Positions 6,445-14,608 of a DNA stretch of 21,715 nt are shown piece after piece (position 1 is the first letter of the stretch; each line of letters opens with the position of its first letter). The notes beneath the pieces were generated by a model. It had not been told where the DNA came from, did not search any database, and was given only the letters and a program-made list of their open reading frames with translations. This DNA comes from JBAWXE01 sp037144255 (GTDB taxonomy: Bacteria; Bacteroidota; Bacteroidia; Chitinophagales; Chitinophagaceae). Where the stretch lies: positions 1 to 21,715 of the forward strand of contig JBAWXE010000041.1 of the NCBI GenBank assembly GCA_037144255.1, written 5' to 3'. Both the position numbers and the translations under genes were made by a program.

Positions 6445-7683
6445 ATGATTCGTAAGTACACGCTACTTCTATTGATGCTTTGTCTGAGTTTTTCAGGTTT
6501 CTCAAAGGGAAAACATCACCGTTGCTGCACAAAGAGAAAAGCCGTAAAAGGTATTAATGTTGCATTTCATCCACTTAAGCCATTTGCATCTAATACTGTA
6601 AGGATATATATGGACCGTTTGGGTAATGTTTATCCAACAACATATTCTATCAATGAAGACGTATTCTATATGCATGGTGTGCCTTGCAAAAAGAGATGTG
6701 TTAAGAAATATGACTGTGCTAACCTGGAAGAATACTTTACAAAGTATGACATCATAGGTATGAATAACCTGAAAAGGGATTATCATGCTACTGATTTTGA
6801 TGGTGTCCAATCTGAATTAGTAAAAACATATGCTTCTGAGATCAATAGTCGTTTGGCTAAAAGCAAATCTAAGAAACTGGTGATGTTGATACATGGTTTC
6901 AACGATGCTACTCCTTACGATGCGTATAATCTTGTTGAAGATCATATCAGCGATAAATTTGGTAACACCGATGCTACTTATTTAGAAGTGTATTGGGATG
7001 GCCTTACCGGTATGTGCCGTGACCCTAAATGCAATGGCATTTGGAACATCGCTACTACTAATGCTGCATGGGCTGCAGTTACTTTGAGAAAAGTAATGGC
7101 TAAAGTAAATAACAATACAGATGTTTACGTTATCACTCACAATCTGGGTGCCGGTGTTGCTGCACGTATGATGTTCAATAACGGTTGGGATTGCTGTCCT
7201 ACAAGCAAATGTCAGGATAATCCGAACATCGTAATGAAAAAATTAGCTACCCCTAGACAAAGAAGCATTACCCTTGCTATGTTAGCTCCGGCTATACCTG
7301 GTGTTGGTACTTTCCATAATATTAATTTTACAGTACCTCAAAATAGCTCTTCAAACTACAAGAGAGTAGTAGTAGGTTATAATGAGCATGACAGATCTAT
7401 ACGCGGTGGTCGTTTCTCTTGTTTCTGTGGCAGACGCCATAAAGCAACTTCTTTAGGTTGTAACTACAGAAATGATGTAGCATCTACACGTTGCATATTG
7501 AATATCTTCAACGAAAACGTACAGTATCTGACTACTGATTTCTCTTGCAGAAGTTGCAGAAGACCAAGACAAAAAGATTTCATCTATTACATCAAGGATG
7601 CTAAATTTGGCATCTTCTTGAACAATACGTTTGATGATTATGCTGTACCTACAGTAAATCAACCTACAATGGCCTCATTGTAA
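6445..7683 (+). CDS. Secreted cysteine-rich alpha/beta-hydrolase-fold protein with substituted nucleophile
   Basis: A 412-residue protein. Residues 1-20 form a signal peptide (MIRK then a leucine-rich core), so it acts in the periplasm or outside the cell. The alpha/beta-hydrolase landmarks are the strand and oxyanion loop LVMLIHGFN (His150-Gly151-Phe152), the EVYWDGLTG segment, and the nucleophile elbow VITHNLGAG (229-237). In active relatives the elbow reads G/T-H-S-L-G. Here codon 233 is AAT (Asn), not Ser. The mature part holds 16 cysteines, many in pairs (CC, CxxxC, CxC, CxxC, CCxxxxC), and is rich in Lys and Arg. It therefore looks like a disulfide-stabilised binding or scaffold protein rather than a lipase or esterase, unless another residue takes over catalysis. 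Its reading frame is intact. It is followed by a terminator and stands alone. Confidence 0.8.
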   Translation: MIRKYTLLLLMLCLSFSGFSKGKHHRCCTKRKAVKGINVAFHPLKPFASNTVRIYMDRLGNVYPTTYSINEDVFYMHGVPCKKRCVKKYDCANLEEYFTKYDIIGMNNLKRDYHATDFDGVQSELVKTYASEINSRLAKSKSKKLVMLIHGFNDATPYDAYNLVEDHISDKFGNTDATYLEVYWDGLTGMCRDPKCNGIWNIATTNAAWAAVTLRKVMAKVNNNTDVYVITHNLGAGVAARMMFNNGWDCCPTSKCQDNPNIVMKKLATPRQRSITLAMLAPAIPGVGTFHNINFTVPQNSSSNYKRVVVGYNEHDRSIRGGRFSCFCGRRHKATSLGCNYRNDVASTRCILNIFNENVQYLTTDFSCRSCRRPRQKDFIYYIKDAKFGIFLNNTFDDYAVPTVNQPTMASL

Positions 7684-7711
7684 GAATAACATTTTTGCCG
7701 AAAGGCTACAT

Positions 7712-7743
7712 AAAAAAGTCCTCGTATTTCGGGGACTTTTTTT
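7712..7743. terminator. Bidirectional terminator between convergent genes
   Basis: GTCCTCG (7718-7724) pairs with CGGGGAC (7730-7736, one wobble), flanked by an A tract (7712-7717) and a T tract (7737-7743). It works on both strands and lies between the hydrolase gene and the convergent minus-strand pair. Confidence 0.88.
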
Positions 7744-7788
7744 ATGGATTTCAGATTGGAATATTAATGGGTAAAGTAGAATATGGAG

Positions 7789-8367
7789 TTATTGGTTGAG
7801 TAGGTGTCTTTTCAGTTCTATGGCATAGGGCAGATATCCAATACCCTGATCATTATTGAAAATGCAAGTATATTTTTTGTAAGACTTGTTTGCAAAGTGC
7901 ATTTGAGGTTTATAAAAGAATCCTATTTTTTTTCCATTGCTGTTGAGTACTACTAATCCATTAAGACCTTGCTCTACATCAAAACCCTGATATACGATGA
8001 TATAATTAGTATCATTTTGAGAAAAAGGGGTATCTTTTACAACAGACATATCAGAATTCAATAGAATCGTTTTGAATTTATGTTCTTTAATATAGTTAAT
8101 ATTAGTATCTACAAAATAATAGACCGGACATACATCAAAATTGTCTTTGAAATCTTTTTGGGTATAACTAATAACAGTTTCAGCCTGTGTTTTTATGAGC
8201 TCTGCATCACTAATGTGATTATTCTTTAGGTAATGGTCTACCTTGTTCTTATAGCTATTGAGTTCGATTAAAACAGCTTTAGGTACTTGTCGTTGAGCGA
8301 AAATATTATGTGATATCAACGGAACTGAAAGTAAAGCCATCAAACTATATTTGATAGATGTTCTCAT
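7789..8367 (-). CDS. Secreted protein of unknown function, paralogue of its neighbour
   Basis: A 192-residue protein with a signal peptide at about 1-24 (MRTSIKYSLMALLSVPLISHNIFAQ). The mature part begins with PKAVLIELNSYKN and contains YTQKDFKDNF, the CPVYYF-DT segment with a single conserved cysteine, YIIVYQGFD and YLPYA near the C-terminus. The same blocks occur in the gene just upstream (8379-9128). I do not recognise a named family, although similar secreted proteins seem common in Sphingobacteriales and Chitinophagales. It is the second gene of a two-gene minus-strand unit, 11 nt after its partner's stop, and ends before the bidirectional terminator. Confidence 0.85.
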   Translation of the reverse strand: MRTSIKYSLMALLSVPLISHNIFAQRQVPKAVLIELNSYKNKVDHYLKNNHISDAELIKTQAETVISYTQKDFKDNFDVCPVYYFVDTNINYIKEHKFKTILLNSDMSVVKDTPFSQNDTNYIIVYQGFDVEQGLNGLVVLNSNGKKIGFFYKPQMHFANKSYKKYTCIFNNDQGIGYLPYAIELKRHLLNQ

Positions 8368-8378
8368 AGCATGATAGA

Positions 8379-9128
8379 TTAGTATACTTTAGGTGCTTTT
8401 GTTCTTTTAGAGGGGTGAGGTGTTTTTTTGTTCCAGGTATTGTATAGGTAATAGTTCAGTTGTTTGGCATAGGGAAGATATTCTATACCATCATACTTAG
8501 AAGAAGTATAAACGTACTTTCTTTTGTATTCCCTAAAAAACATAGCTTTAATACTAAAGATTATTTCTGCTCTGGAAATCACATGTATCATTTCGTATTT
8601 GTCATTTAATATCAACAAACCTTTACTATTCAGTCTTGTCAATTCATCAAGATCGTTCTTTGTATCAAAGCCTTCCGTAACGATAATATAGTCCCTGCTT
8701 TTTGATGTGATAGGAATGTTAATTGCAGGTTTCCCATCTTTATCGAATAAAAAGTTACTAAATTCCCTATTTCTAATTGCATTTAGACAAGTATCCCAGA
8801 AATAGTAGACAGGACAATAACCGAAATGATCGTTAAAGTCCCTTTTAGTATACTCGGGTACCTTTGCAGCATCAATTTTTACTTCTGCAGTCTTAATTAA
8901 ATAGCCTCTTTTTGTCAAATGATCAATTTGGTTCTTATAACTATTCAGCTGTATGAGTACGGCTTTAGGTCGATAAGTAGTTTCTTCCAGATCATTGATT
9001 TTTTCTACTACTGTAGTGTTAGTATTAATTAGTTTATCCGAAACGTTCTGTGCAGAGGCATTTGAAATGGTAAGGAGCCCTAATGAAATGCATAATAGCA
9101 GATATTTCGCGGATAGATGTGCTTTCAT
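8379..9128 (-). CDS. Secreted protein of unknown function, first of a paralogous pair
   Basis: The frame is open from 9161, but the start at 9128 gives a proper signal peptide (MKAHLSAKYLLLCISLGLL, with a probable cut after ASA). The product has 249 residues. After a linker of about 25 residues it shows RPKAVLIQLNSYKN, YTKRDFNDHFGYCPVYYF-DT, YIIVTEGFD and YLPYAKQLNYYLYN, the same blocks in the same order as the 192-residue neighbour. It therefore comes from a tandem duplication followed by strong divergence. It has a basic tail (SKRTKAPKV) that the other lacks. Function unknown. A periplasmic or surface location is inferred from the signal peptide. Confidence 0.85.
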   Translation of the reverse strand: MKAHLSAKYLLLCISLGLLTISNASAQNVSDKLINTNTTVVEKINDLEETTYRPKAVLIQLNSYKNQIDHLTKRGYLIKTAEVKIDAAKVPEYTKRDFNDHFGYCPVYYFWDTCLNAIRNREFSNFLFDKDGKPAINIPITSKSRDYIIVTEGFDTKNDLDELTRLNSKGLLILNDKYEMIHVISRAEIIFSIKAMFFREYKRKYVYTSSKYDGIEYLPYAKQLNYYLYNTWNKKTPHPSKRTKAPKVY

Positions 9129-9291
9129 TATATAAACATACAAAATCAATCCATTTTGCATCCCTTTGGCAAGATTTTTTATGTAATAAAAGGGTCAATT
9201 ATTTGATTTTTATGTATGTAGATAGCGTGCATTGTTGTGGATAGCGCAGTATCTTTACTTATCAATTTGAACTGAAATTCATCGATTGTAT

Positions 9292-10071
9292 ATGAACAAG
9301 AATATCTTGGTTACCGGAGCAACATCCGGTTTTGGAGAAGCAATAGCAAGGCATTTTGCAAAGAATGGTTATGATGTAATTATCACAGGTAGAAGAAAAG
9401 AAAGGTTGGAAAAAGTAAAACAAGAACTCATTGATATTTACAAGGCAAATGTGATAGCCTTGCAATTCGATGTGCGTAATAAGCAAGAAGTAGAAAAGGC
9501 ATTAACAGACCTGAAATTACAAATCAACCATCTTGATATTTTAGTGAATAATGCAGGCCTAGCAGCAGGCATATCATCTATTGAAGAGGGAGATACTGAT
9601 GATTGGGAGCAAATGATAGATACTAATGTAAAGGGGCTATTGTACGTTACCAGACAGATAGCTCCCATGATGAAAGAGCAAGGTAGAGGTCATATTTTCA
9701 ATATTGGTTCTACTGCAGCAAAGCTGGTTTATAAGAATGGGAATGTGTATTGTGCTACTAAATTTGCTGTAGATGCTCTTACACAGGCTATGCGAATTGA
9801 TCTATTGCCTTACGGTATTAAGGTCACAGGGATACATCCGGGTATGGCAGAGACGGAATTTTCAATTGTTAGATTCAAGGGGGATACAGAGAGGGCGCAA
9901 AAAGTATACGAAGGCTTTCAGCCACTGAAAGCAGAGGATATAGCCAATGTAGTATTCATGTGCGCATCGTTACCTTCACATGTGTGCATCAATGATCTGA
10001 CACTTACATGTACCTCTCAGGCAAACAGCTTTTATACTATTAAAGACGCAGACAAAATCAATCAAAAATAA
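9292..10071 (+). CDS. SDR-family NADP-dependent dehydrogenase (YdfG-like)
   Basis: A 259-residue classical short-chain dehydrogenase/reductase. The start is the ATG at 9292; a TTG two codons earlier is in frame but less likely. The nucleotide-binding motif TGATSGFG lies at 8-15, followed by the GRRKERL segment expected of NADP users. The catalytic residues are Ser140, Tyr153 and Lys157 (YCATK). The C-terminal third (VRFKGDTERAQKVYEGFQPLKAEDIA, given here only as a landmark region near 199-224) resembles YdfG, which oxidises 3-hydroxy acids and allo-threonine and reduces malonic semialdehyde. The exact substrate cannot be read from sequence. It heads the compact run that continues with the thioesterase 15 nt downstream. 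Confidence 0.9.
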   Translation: MNKNILVTGATSGFGEAIARHFAKNGYDVIITGRRKERLEKVKQELIDIYKANVIALQFDVRNKQEVEKALTDLKLQINHLDILVNNAGLAAGISSIEEGDTDDWEQMIDTNVKGLLYVTRQIAPMMKEQGRGHIFNIGSTAAKLVYKNGNVYCATKFAVDALTQAMRIDLLPYGIKVTGIHPGMAETEFSIVRFKGDTERAQKVYEGFQPLKAEDIANVVFMCASLPSHVCINDLTLTCTSQANSFYTIKDADKINQK

Positions 10072-10086
10072 TATTACTACTTAATT

Positions 10087-10494
10087 ATGTACACATCCAT
10101 TACGCAGGTACGCGTTCGATATGGTGAAACTGACCAAATGGGTTATTTGTATTATGGCTATTATGCACTTTACTATGAAGTAGGACGTGCAGAGGCTATT
10201 CGCCAATTAGGTTTTACATACAGACAACTGGAAGAAATGGGAATCATGATGCCTGTAGTGGCATTGAATGCTCAGTATTTTCGTCCTGCCTTGTATGATG
10301 ATCTGATAACTGTAAAGACTATACTTAAGGAATTGCCGGATGCTGCGAAAATTGAATTTCACTCAGAACTGTATAATGAACAAGAACAATTACTGAACAA
10401 AGGCGTTACAACATTGGTGTTTTATGATGCTAAGATCAAAAGCAAAATAAATATGCCTGAAGAACTTTTAATTAGATTGAGGCCATTCTTTTAG
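10087..10494 (+). CDS. Acyl-CoA thioesterase, hotdog fold (YbgC / 4HBT family)
   Basis: A 135-residue protein of the 4-hydroxybenzoyl-CoA thioesterase family. The diagnostic N-terminal motif RYGETDQMGYLYYGYY is at 11-26, with Asp16 as the expected catalytic acid and the tyrosine-rich turn of the YbgC branch. The central beta strands (ALYDDLITVKT, FHSELYNEQ) are those of a single hotdog domain, which acts as a tetramer in relatives. It probably hydrolyses short- to medium-chain acyl-CoA. Only 3 nt separate it from cinA, and it follows the dehydrogenase by 15 nt, so co-transcription is likely. Confidence 0.9.
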   Translation: MYTSITQVRVRYGETDQMGYLYYGYYALYYEVGRAEAIRQLGFTYRQLEEMGIMMPVVALNAQYFRPALYDDLITVKTILKELPDAAKIEFHSELYNEQEQLLNKGVTTLVFYDAKIKSKINMPEELLIRLRPFF

Positions 10495-10497
10495 CAT

Positions 10498-11751
10498 ATG
10501 AGCAATTTACGAGCCAGTATTATTACAATAGGAGATGAATTATTGATAGGTCAGACTATTGATACTAACTCTGCATGGATAGCCCAAAGACTGAATGAAC
10601 TAGGGATAGATGTAGTAAGGCGAATAGCAGTAGGTGATAATGCTGATATGATAAAGAATGCACTTGACGATGAATTGCTTAATGCATCTATTGTCCTTAT
10701 TACTGGTGGTCTTGGCCCAACAGCTGATGATATTACAAAACCACTATTATGCAAATACTTTGGTGGTAAGCTGATTGTAAATGAAAAAGTATTGGCTCAT
10801 GTGATCCAACTTTTTGAAAAACGAAAACGACCTTTTCTGGAAAGGAACATGAAACAGGCAGAAGTGCCTGATAACTGCATTGCTCTGCATAATAGAATGG
10901 GTACAGCACCGGGTATGTTGTTTCTGAAAGAAGGTAAATACATTATTGCTATGCCTGGTGTGCCATTTGAAATGATGACCATTATGGAGGATGAAGTGTT
11001 GCCTAGGCTTAAGGAACATTTTATCAGCGATGCTATAGTGCATCGTAGCATCATGACTTCAGGAGAAGGGGAAAGCTTCATTGCAGAGAAATTGCAAGAC
11101 CTTGAAGAAGCACTGCCTGAACATATTAAATTGGCATTCCTTCCACATTATGGTGGGGTTAAACTCCGTTTGACAGGTAGAGGCTCAGATAAAGCAGCAC
11201 TGGAAAAAGAGTTGGAGCAATTGTCTAGAGTATTTGTACAGAGATTGGGAACTATAGTTGTGGCACTTGAAGATGTGCCTTTGCAGCAGCTCATTGGGGC
11301 TGAATTAGTAAAAATGAAAGCAACTATAGGCCTTGCCGAAAGTTGTACCGGTGGGTATATCGCACATCATATTACACAGGTCATGGGGTCTTCCCGATAT
11401 TTCAGAGGTAGTTTGGTTTGTTATCAAAACGATATCAAGGAAAATGTACTTGGTGTGCAACACAATACTATCCTTACACATGGTGCAATTAGCGAGGCTA
11501 CTGCAATAGAAATGGCAGTAGGGGCCCGAAAGGTATTAGGAAGCGACTATGCATTTTCTATCACAGGTTTGCTAAGTGCAGGTGGTGATGACGATTCTGT
11601 ACCTGTAGGTACTGTGTGGATGGCTGTTGTCAATTTGGATACAGTAAAGACCAAGGAATTCAAATTTCATTTTGATAGAGAAAGAAATAAAGAATTGGCA
11701 ACACAAATGGCTATGCTGATGATCTGGAAATTTTTGAATAATAAGCTATGA
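10498..11751 (+). CDS. cinA: CinA-family protein, probable NMN deamidase
   Basis: A 417-residue two-domain protein of standard length. The N-terminal molybdopterin-binding-like domain (about 5-170) carries GDELLIG at 12-18 and TGGLGPT at 69-75; in relatives it hydrolyses ADP-ribose or NMN-type substrates. The C-terminal domain (about 260-415) corresponds to PncC, the nicotinamide-mononucleotide deamidase of pyridine-nucleotide recycling, with AESCTGG at 280-286 and YxNDxKxxxLGV downstream. One oddity is that the loop after SITG, normally IAGPGG, reads LLSAGGDDD at 358-366, so the usual proline and first glycine are gone. The gene's last bases overlap the aroK start (ATGA), which points to translational coupling. 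Confidence 0.93.
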   Translation: MSNLRASIITIGDELLIGQTIDTNSAWIAQRLNELGIDVVRRIAVGDNADMIKNALDDELLNASIVLITGGLGPTADDITKPLLCKYFGGKLIVNEKVLAHVIQLFEKRKRPFLERNMKQAEVPDNCIALHNRMGTAPGMLFLKEGKYIIAMPGVPFEMMTIMEDEVLPRLKEHFISDAIVHRSIMTSGEGESFIAEKLQDLEEALPEHIKLAFLPHYGGVKLRLTGRGSDKAALEKELEQLSRVFVQRLGTIVVALEDVPLQQLIGAELVKMKATIGLAESCTGGYIAHHITQVMGSSRYFRGSLVCYQNDIKENVLGVQHNTILTHGAISEATAIEMAVGARKVLGSDYAFSITGLLSAGGDDDSVPVGTVWMAVVNLDTVKTKEFKFHFDRERNKELATQMAMLMIWKFLNNKL

Positions 11752-12266
11752 GCATCCTATTTCTAATTGGTATGCCTGGTGCAGGAAAATCGTATTGGGG
11801 TAAAGAACTGGCAACCGCGCATCAATTGCCTTTTATTGATCTGGATGGATTTATAGAAATGCAGGAAGAAATGAGTATCAAAGATATATTTGATACCCGT
11901 GGAGAAAAAACTTTCCGAGAGATAGAAAGGGCAGCATTGATCAGTATCATATATCAACTTACTTTCCCGGCGATTATTGCCTGTGGCGGTGGAACACCTA
12001 TGTTTTATGACAACATGCAGGTAATGAGAGTGGTAGGCTGTGTAGTTTACCTTAAAACTCCTTTGCCAATACTAATAGAAAGATTACAAATCGCATTCCA
12101 AACAAGGCCATTGCTGAATGGCCCTGATCCTTTACAGGAACTGCTGGAACAACTGTATGCATCCAGACATGAAGTATACGAACAAGCACAGCATATTTTA
12201 CCTACTGAAAACATTTCACTTACTACCTTTGATCAAATTATATCCTCATGTATAAACCGGCCTTAA
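11748..12266 (+). CDS. aroK: Shikimate kinase
   Basis: Phosphorylates shikimate with ATP in the chorismate pathway. It has 172 residues, typical for the family. Walker A is GMPGAGKS at 8-15. The shikimate-binding residues are Asp33 in IDLDGFIE, Arg57 in FREIE and the GGG of CGGGTP at 80-82. The lid arginine is in TRPLL near 117-121. It starts inside the last codons of cinA (4-bp overlap), and its own last 19 bases overlap the DUF423 gene. Confidence 0.95.
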   Translation: MSILFLIGMPGAGKSYWGKELATAHQLPFIDLDGFIEMQEEMSIKDIFDTRGEKTFREIERAALISIIYQLTFPAIIACGGGTPMFYDNMQVMRVVGCVVYLKTPLPILIERLQIAFQTRPLLNGPDPLQELLEQLYASRHEVYEQAQHILPTENISLTTFDQIISSCINRP

Positions 12267-12619
12267 CTGCAGGTGCATTATTGGCAGCATTATCTGTTAT
12301 ATTAGGGGCCTTTGGGGCTCATGCTCTTAAACAAATATTAACCCCGGATATGCTTCAGGTATTCGAGACGGGTGTTAGGTATCAGTTCTACCATAGTTTT
12401 GCATTATTGATAACAGGCATTATCTATGGCTCTTTCAAGCATAAATTTATTAGAATGGCTGCTACATTTTTTATTCTAGGTATAGTGCTGTTTAGTGGTT
12501 CTTTATATGCTCTTACATTGTTAAATATTCCTGTTTTAGGGGCTATTACTCCTTTTGGGGGGCTGTTTTTTATTGCAGGATGGTTACTTTTATTTACTGG
12601 AATACTTAAGAACAAATAA
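12248..12619 (+). CDS. DUF423 / YgdD-family small membrane protein
   Basis: A 123-residue protein with four hydrophobic segments. The N-terminal signature LGAFGAHALK (about 20-29), the EVFETGVRYQFYHS-like segment (here MLQVFETGVRYQFYH) and the final GGLFFIAGWLLL helix identify the DUF423 family of inner-membrane proteins. No biochemical role is established for the family. It overlaps aroK by 19 nt and ends 10 nt before kdsB, so it is part of the same transcript. Confidence 0.92.
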   Translation: MYKPALTAGALLAALSVILGAFGAHALKQILTPDMLQVFETGVRYQFYHSFALLITGIIYGSFKHKFIRMAATFFILGIVLFSGSLYALTLLNIPVLGAITPFGGLFFIAGWLLLFTGILKNK

Positions 12620-12629
12620 AATCATTTTC

Positions 12630-13373
12630 ATGAGAGCTGTTGCTTTAATACCTGCCCGTATTGGTGCTACCAGATTTCCTAGGAAATTGCTGGCTGAGAT
12701 AAAGGGTAAATCAGTGATACGTCGCACATACGAATCTGCCAAAAATACAGGCTTATTCAGCGAGGTGATAGTAGTAACAGATAGCGATGAGATCATGCAA
12801 GAGATACAACAGCATGGTGGACTAGCAGTAAAAAGTAAACGAGAATACGAAAGTGGTACAGATAGAATAGCAGAGGTGGCTGCTTTTATGGAGGCTGATA
12901 TTTTTGTGAATGTACAAGGAGACGAGCCTTTTGTTCAGAGGGAGCCTCTGGCACAATTACTTCAGGCATTTGATGGATTTGAAGGTACCCATGTACAAGT
13001 TGCATCTATGGTACAAGAATTGAAGGACCCACAATTAGTATCAGATCCTAATTATGTGAAAGTAGCAATGAACTTGAGAGAAGATGCACTGTTTTTTTCT
13101 AGAAGTGTGATTCCATATCCTAGAGATAATAAAGTGCCTATAGAATACTATGAGCACATAGGTGTTTATGCATTTCGTAAAAAGGCTTTGATCAATTTTA
13201 CCAATTGGCCAATGACACCATTAGAGGCAGCTGAGAAAATTGAATGCCTGCGTTTTTTAGAATATGGTATTCCTATCCGGATGGTCATTACTAATTACAT
13301 GGGGGTAGAGATAGATACTCCTGAAGATATAGTAAGAGCAGAAGCCCTAATGGAAAAAATGGGATGGCAATAG
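12630..13373 (+). CDS. kdsB: 3-deoxy-manno-octulosonate cytidylyltransferase (possibly Kdo8N-type)
   Basis: Couples CTP to Kdo, the sugar linking lipid A to the LPS core. It has 247 residues from the ATG at 12630; the frame reaches upstream but the family begins at LIPARIGATRFP. The nucleotide-binding N-terminus is IPARIGATRFPRK at 7-19, and VNVQGDEPF is at 93-101 with Asp98 as a likely metal ligand. VEIDTPED near the C-terminus is also typical. It is followed 65 nt later by the Kdo 8-oxidase gene. In Shewanella this pairing goes with a KdsB that prefers 8-amino-Kdo, so the substrate here may be Kdo8N (inference). It ends the tightly packed run that starts at 9292. Confidence 0.93.
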   Translation: MRAVALIPARIGATRFPRKLLAEIKGKSVIRRTYESAKNTGLFSEVIVVTDSDEIMQEIQQHGGLAVKSKREYESGTDRIAEVAAFMEADIFVNVQGDEPFVQREPLAQLLQAFDGFEGTHVQVASMVQELKDPQLVSDPNYVKVAMNLREDALFFSRSVIPYPRDNKVPIEYYEHIGVYAFRKKALINFTNWPMTPLEAAEKIECLRFLEYGIPIRMVITNYMGVEIDTPEDIVRAEALMEKMGWQ

Positions 13374-13438
13374 AGCAATAAGTCAAGATTAGTTTTTAAT
13401 TTGGTATTCGATATTTATCCTTAAATCATTAATAGTAT

Positions 13439-14515
13439 ATGAAGTTTCGCAATTTAAAATTAGTAGATTATGTAGTATATGGTAGGGGGGCATTTGATCA
13501 ATTAGACGAGATATTAGCACCACGCCGTATGGCAGGAGCACCTATGGTATTTCTTGTAGATCATTATTTTGCCACAAATGAAACATTCAAAGCACGTATA
13601 CCTATGCGTGGCAATGATGTTATGATGGATGCAGATGTGACCTACGAACCCAAAACTTCTCAAGTAGATGCAATAGTTGCTAAATTGAAAGAACAATTTA
13701 GTACTGTATCTGGTGTTATTGGTATTGGTGGTGGCTCTGCCATGGATATGGCTAAGGCTGTAGCTCTTATGATGACCAATCCTGGGAAAGCAGAAGAATA
13801 TCAAGGTTGGGATCTCGTAAAGAACCCGGCAGTATATAAAGCGGGTATACCTACATTATCAGGCACTGGTGCAGAGGTTTCTCGTACTTGTGTACTTACA
13901 GGGCCTACTAAGAAACTGGGCATGAATTCAGATTACACGCCATTTGATCAGATCATCTTAGATCCGGAGTTGATAAAAGGTGCTCCCAAAAATCAACGTT
14001 TCTATACTGGCATGGACTGTTATATACATTGTATAGAATCATTAGAAGGTACTTTTCTGAATGCGTTTAGTCAGTCTTATGGCGAAAAGGCTTTGGAACT
14101 TTGTCAGCAAGTATTCTTATATAACAGAGAATGGGATGATAGCTGTGATGAGAAGTTAATGATGGCTTCTTATGCCGGTGGTATGAGTATTGCTTACTCG
14201 CAGGTAGGTGTAGCACACGCTGTCAGTTATGGCCTCAGCTATTTATTAGGTACTAAACATGGTGTCGGCAACTGTATTGTATTCAATCATTTGGAAGAAT
14301 TTTATCCTTCCGGTGTAGAAGAATTCAAAAAGATGGTACAAATGAATGGTATTGATATACCTGTAGGTATTACTAGAGGTCTTTCTGAAGATCAATTCAA
14401 TACAATGATAGATGTATCTTTAGGTATGGCTCCTTTGTGGGAGAATGCCCTAGGTAAGAATTGGAAAGAGCAAATGCCTCGCGAACGTCTTCGAGCATTA
14501 TATGAAAAGTTATAA
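13439..14515 (+). CDS. kdnB: 3-deoxy-manno-octulosonate 8-oxidase, iron-type alcohol dehydrogenase
   Basis: A 358-residue group III (iron-type) alcohol dehydrogenase. The NAD-binding loop is IGIGGGSAMD near 98-107. The metal ligands are Asp193, His197, His260 and His274, found in GMDCYIHCIE, VAHAVSYG and TKHGVGN. The segments YQGWDLVKNPAV, SRTCVLTGPTKKLGMNSDYT and CYIHCIESLEGTFLN resemble KdnB of Shewanella oneidensis, which oxidises the C8 hydroxyl of Kdo to an aldehyde for transamination by KdnA. The adjacent kdsB supports this reading over a generic alcohol dehydrogenase. No kdnA (DegT-type aminotransferase) lies in the window. A terminator follows. Confidence 0.85.
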   Translation: MKFRNLKLVDYVVYGRGAFDQLDEILAPRRMAGAPMVFLVDHYFATNETFKARIPMRGNDVMMDADVTYEPKTSQVDAIVAKLKEQFSTVSGVIGIGGGSAMDMAKAVALMMTNPGKAEEYQGWDLVKNPAVYKAGIPTLSGTGAEVSRTCVLTGPTKKLGMNSDYTPFDQIILDPELIKGAPKNQRFYTGMDCYIHCIESLEGTFLNAFSQSYGEKALELCQQVFLYNREWDDSCDEKLMMASYAGGMSIAYSQVGVAHAVSYGLSYLLGTKHGVGNCIVFNHLEEFYPSGVEEFKKMVQMNGIDIPVGITRGLSEDQFNTMIDVSLGMAPLWENALGKNWKEQMPRERLRALYEKL

Positions 14516-14537
14516 TTTCAATGCACGTAATATTTAG

Positions 14538-14569
14538 AATGATTGCCCGTTATACTGGCAATCATTTTA
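14538..14569 (+). terminator. Terminator after kdnB
   Basis: AATGATTGCC (14538-14547) and GGCAATCATT (14557-14566) form a perfect 10-bp stem with a 9-nt loop, ending in a short T-rich run. It lies 22 nt after the kdnB stop and probably ends the 9292-14515 transcript. Confidence 0.78.
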
Positions 14570-14608
14570 GTTTATAGACAACCAAATAATAGATATATTG
14601 CAATCATA

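Noticed and set aside
9141..9172. Possible promoter for the minus-strand paralogue pair (TGATTTTG with TTG 21 nt away, read on the minus strand)
   Set aside because: The -7 element has a mismatch and would leave a leader of only about 6 nt before the chosen start codon.
9250..9257. TATCTTTA as -7 element for the SDR gene
   Set aside because: One base off consensus, and the nearest TTG is too close (15 nt), so I did not call it a promoter.
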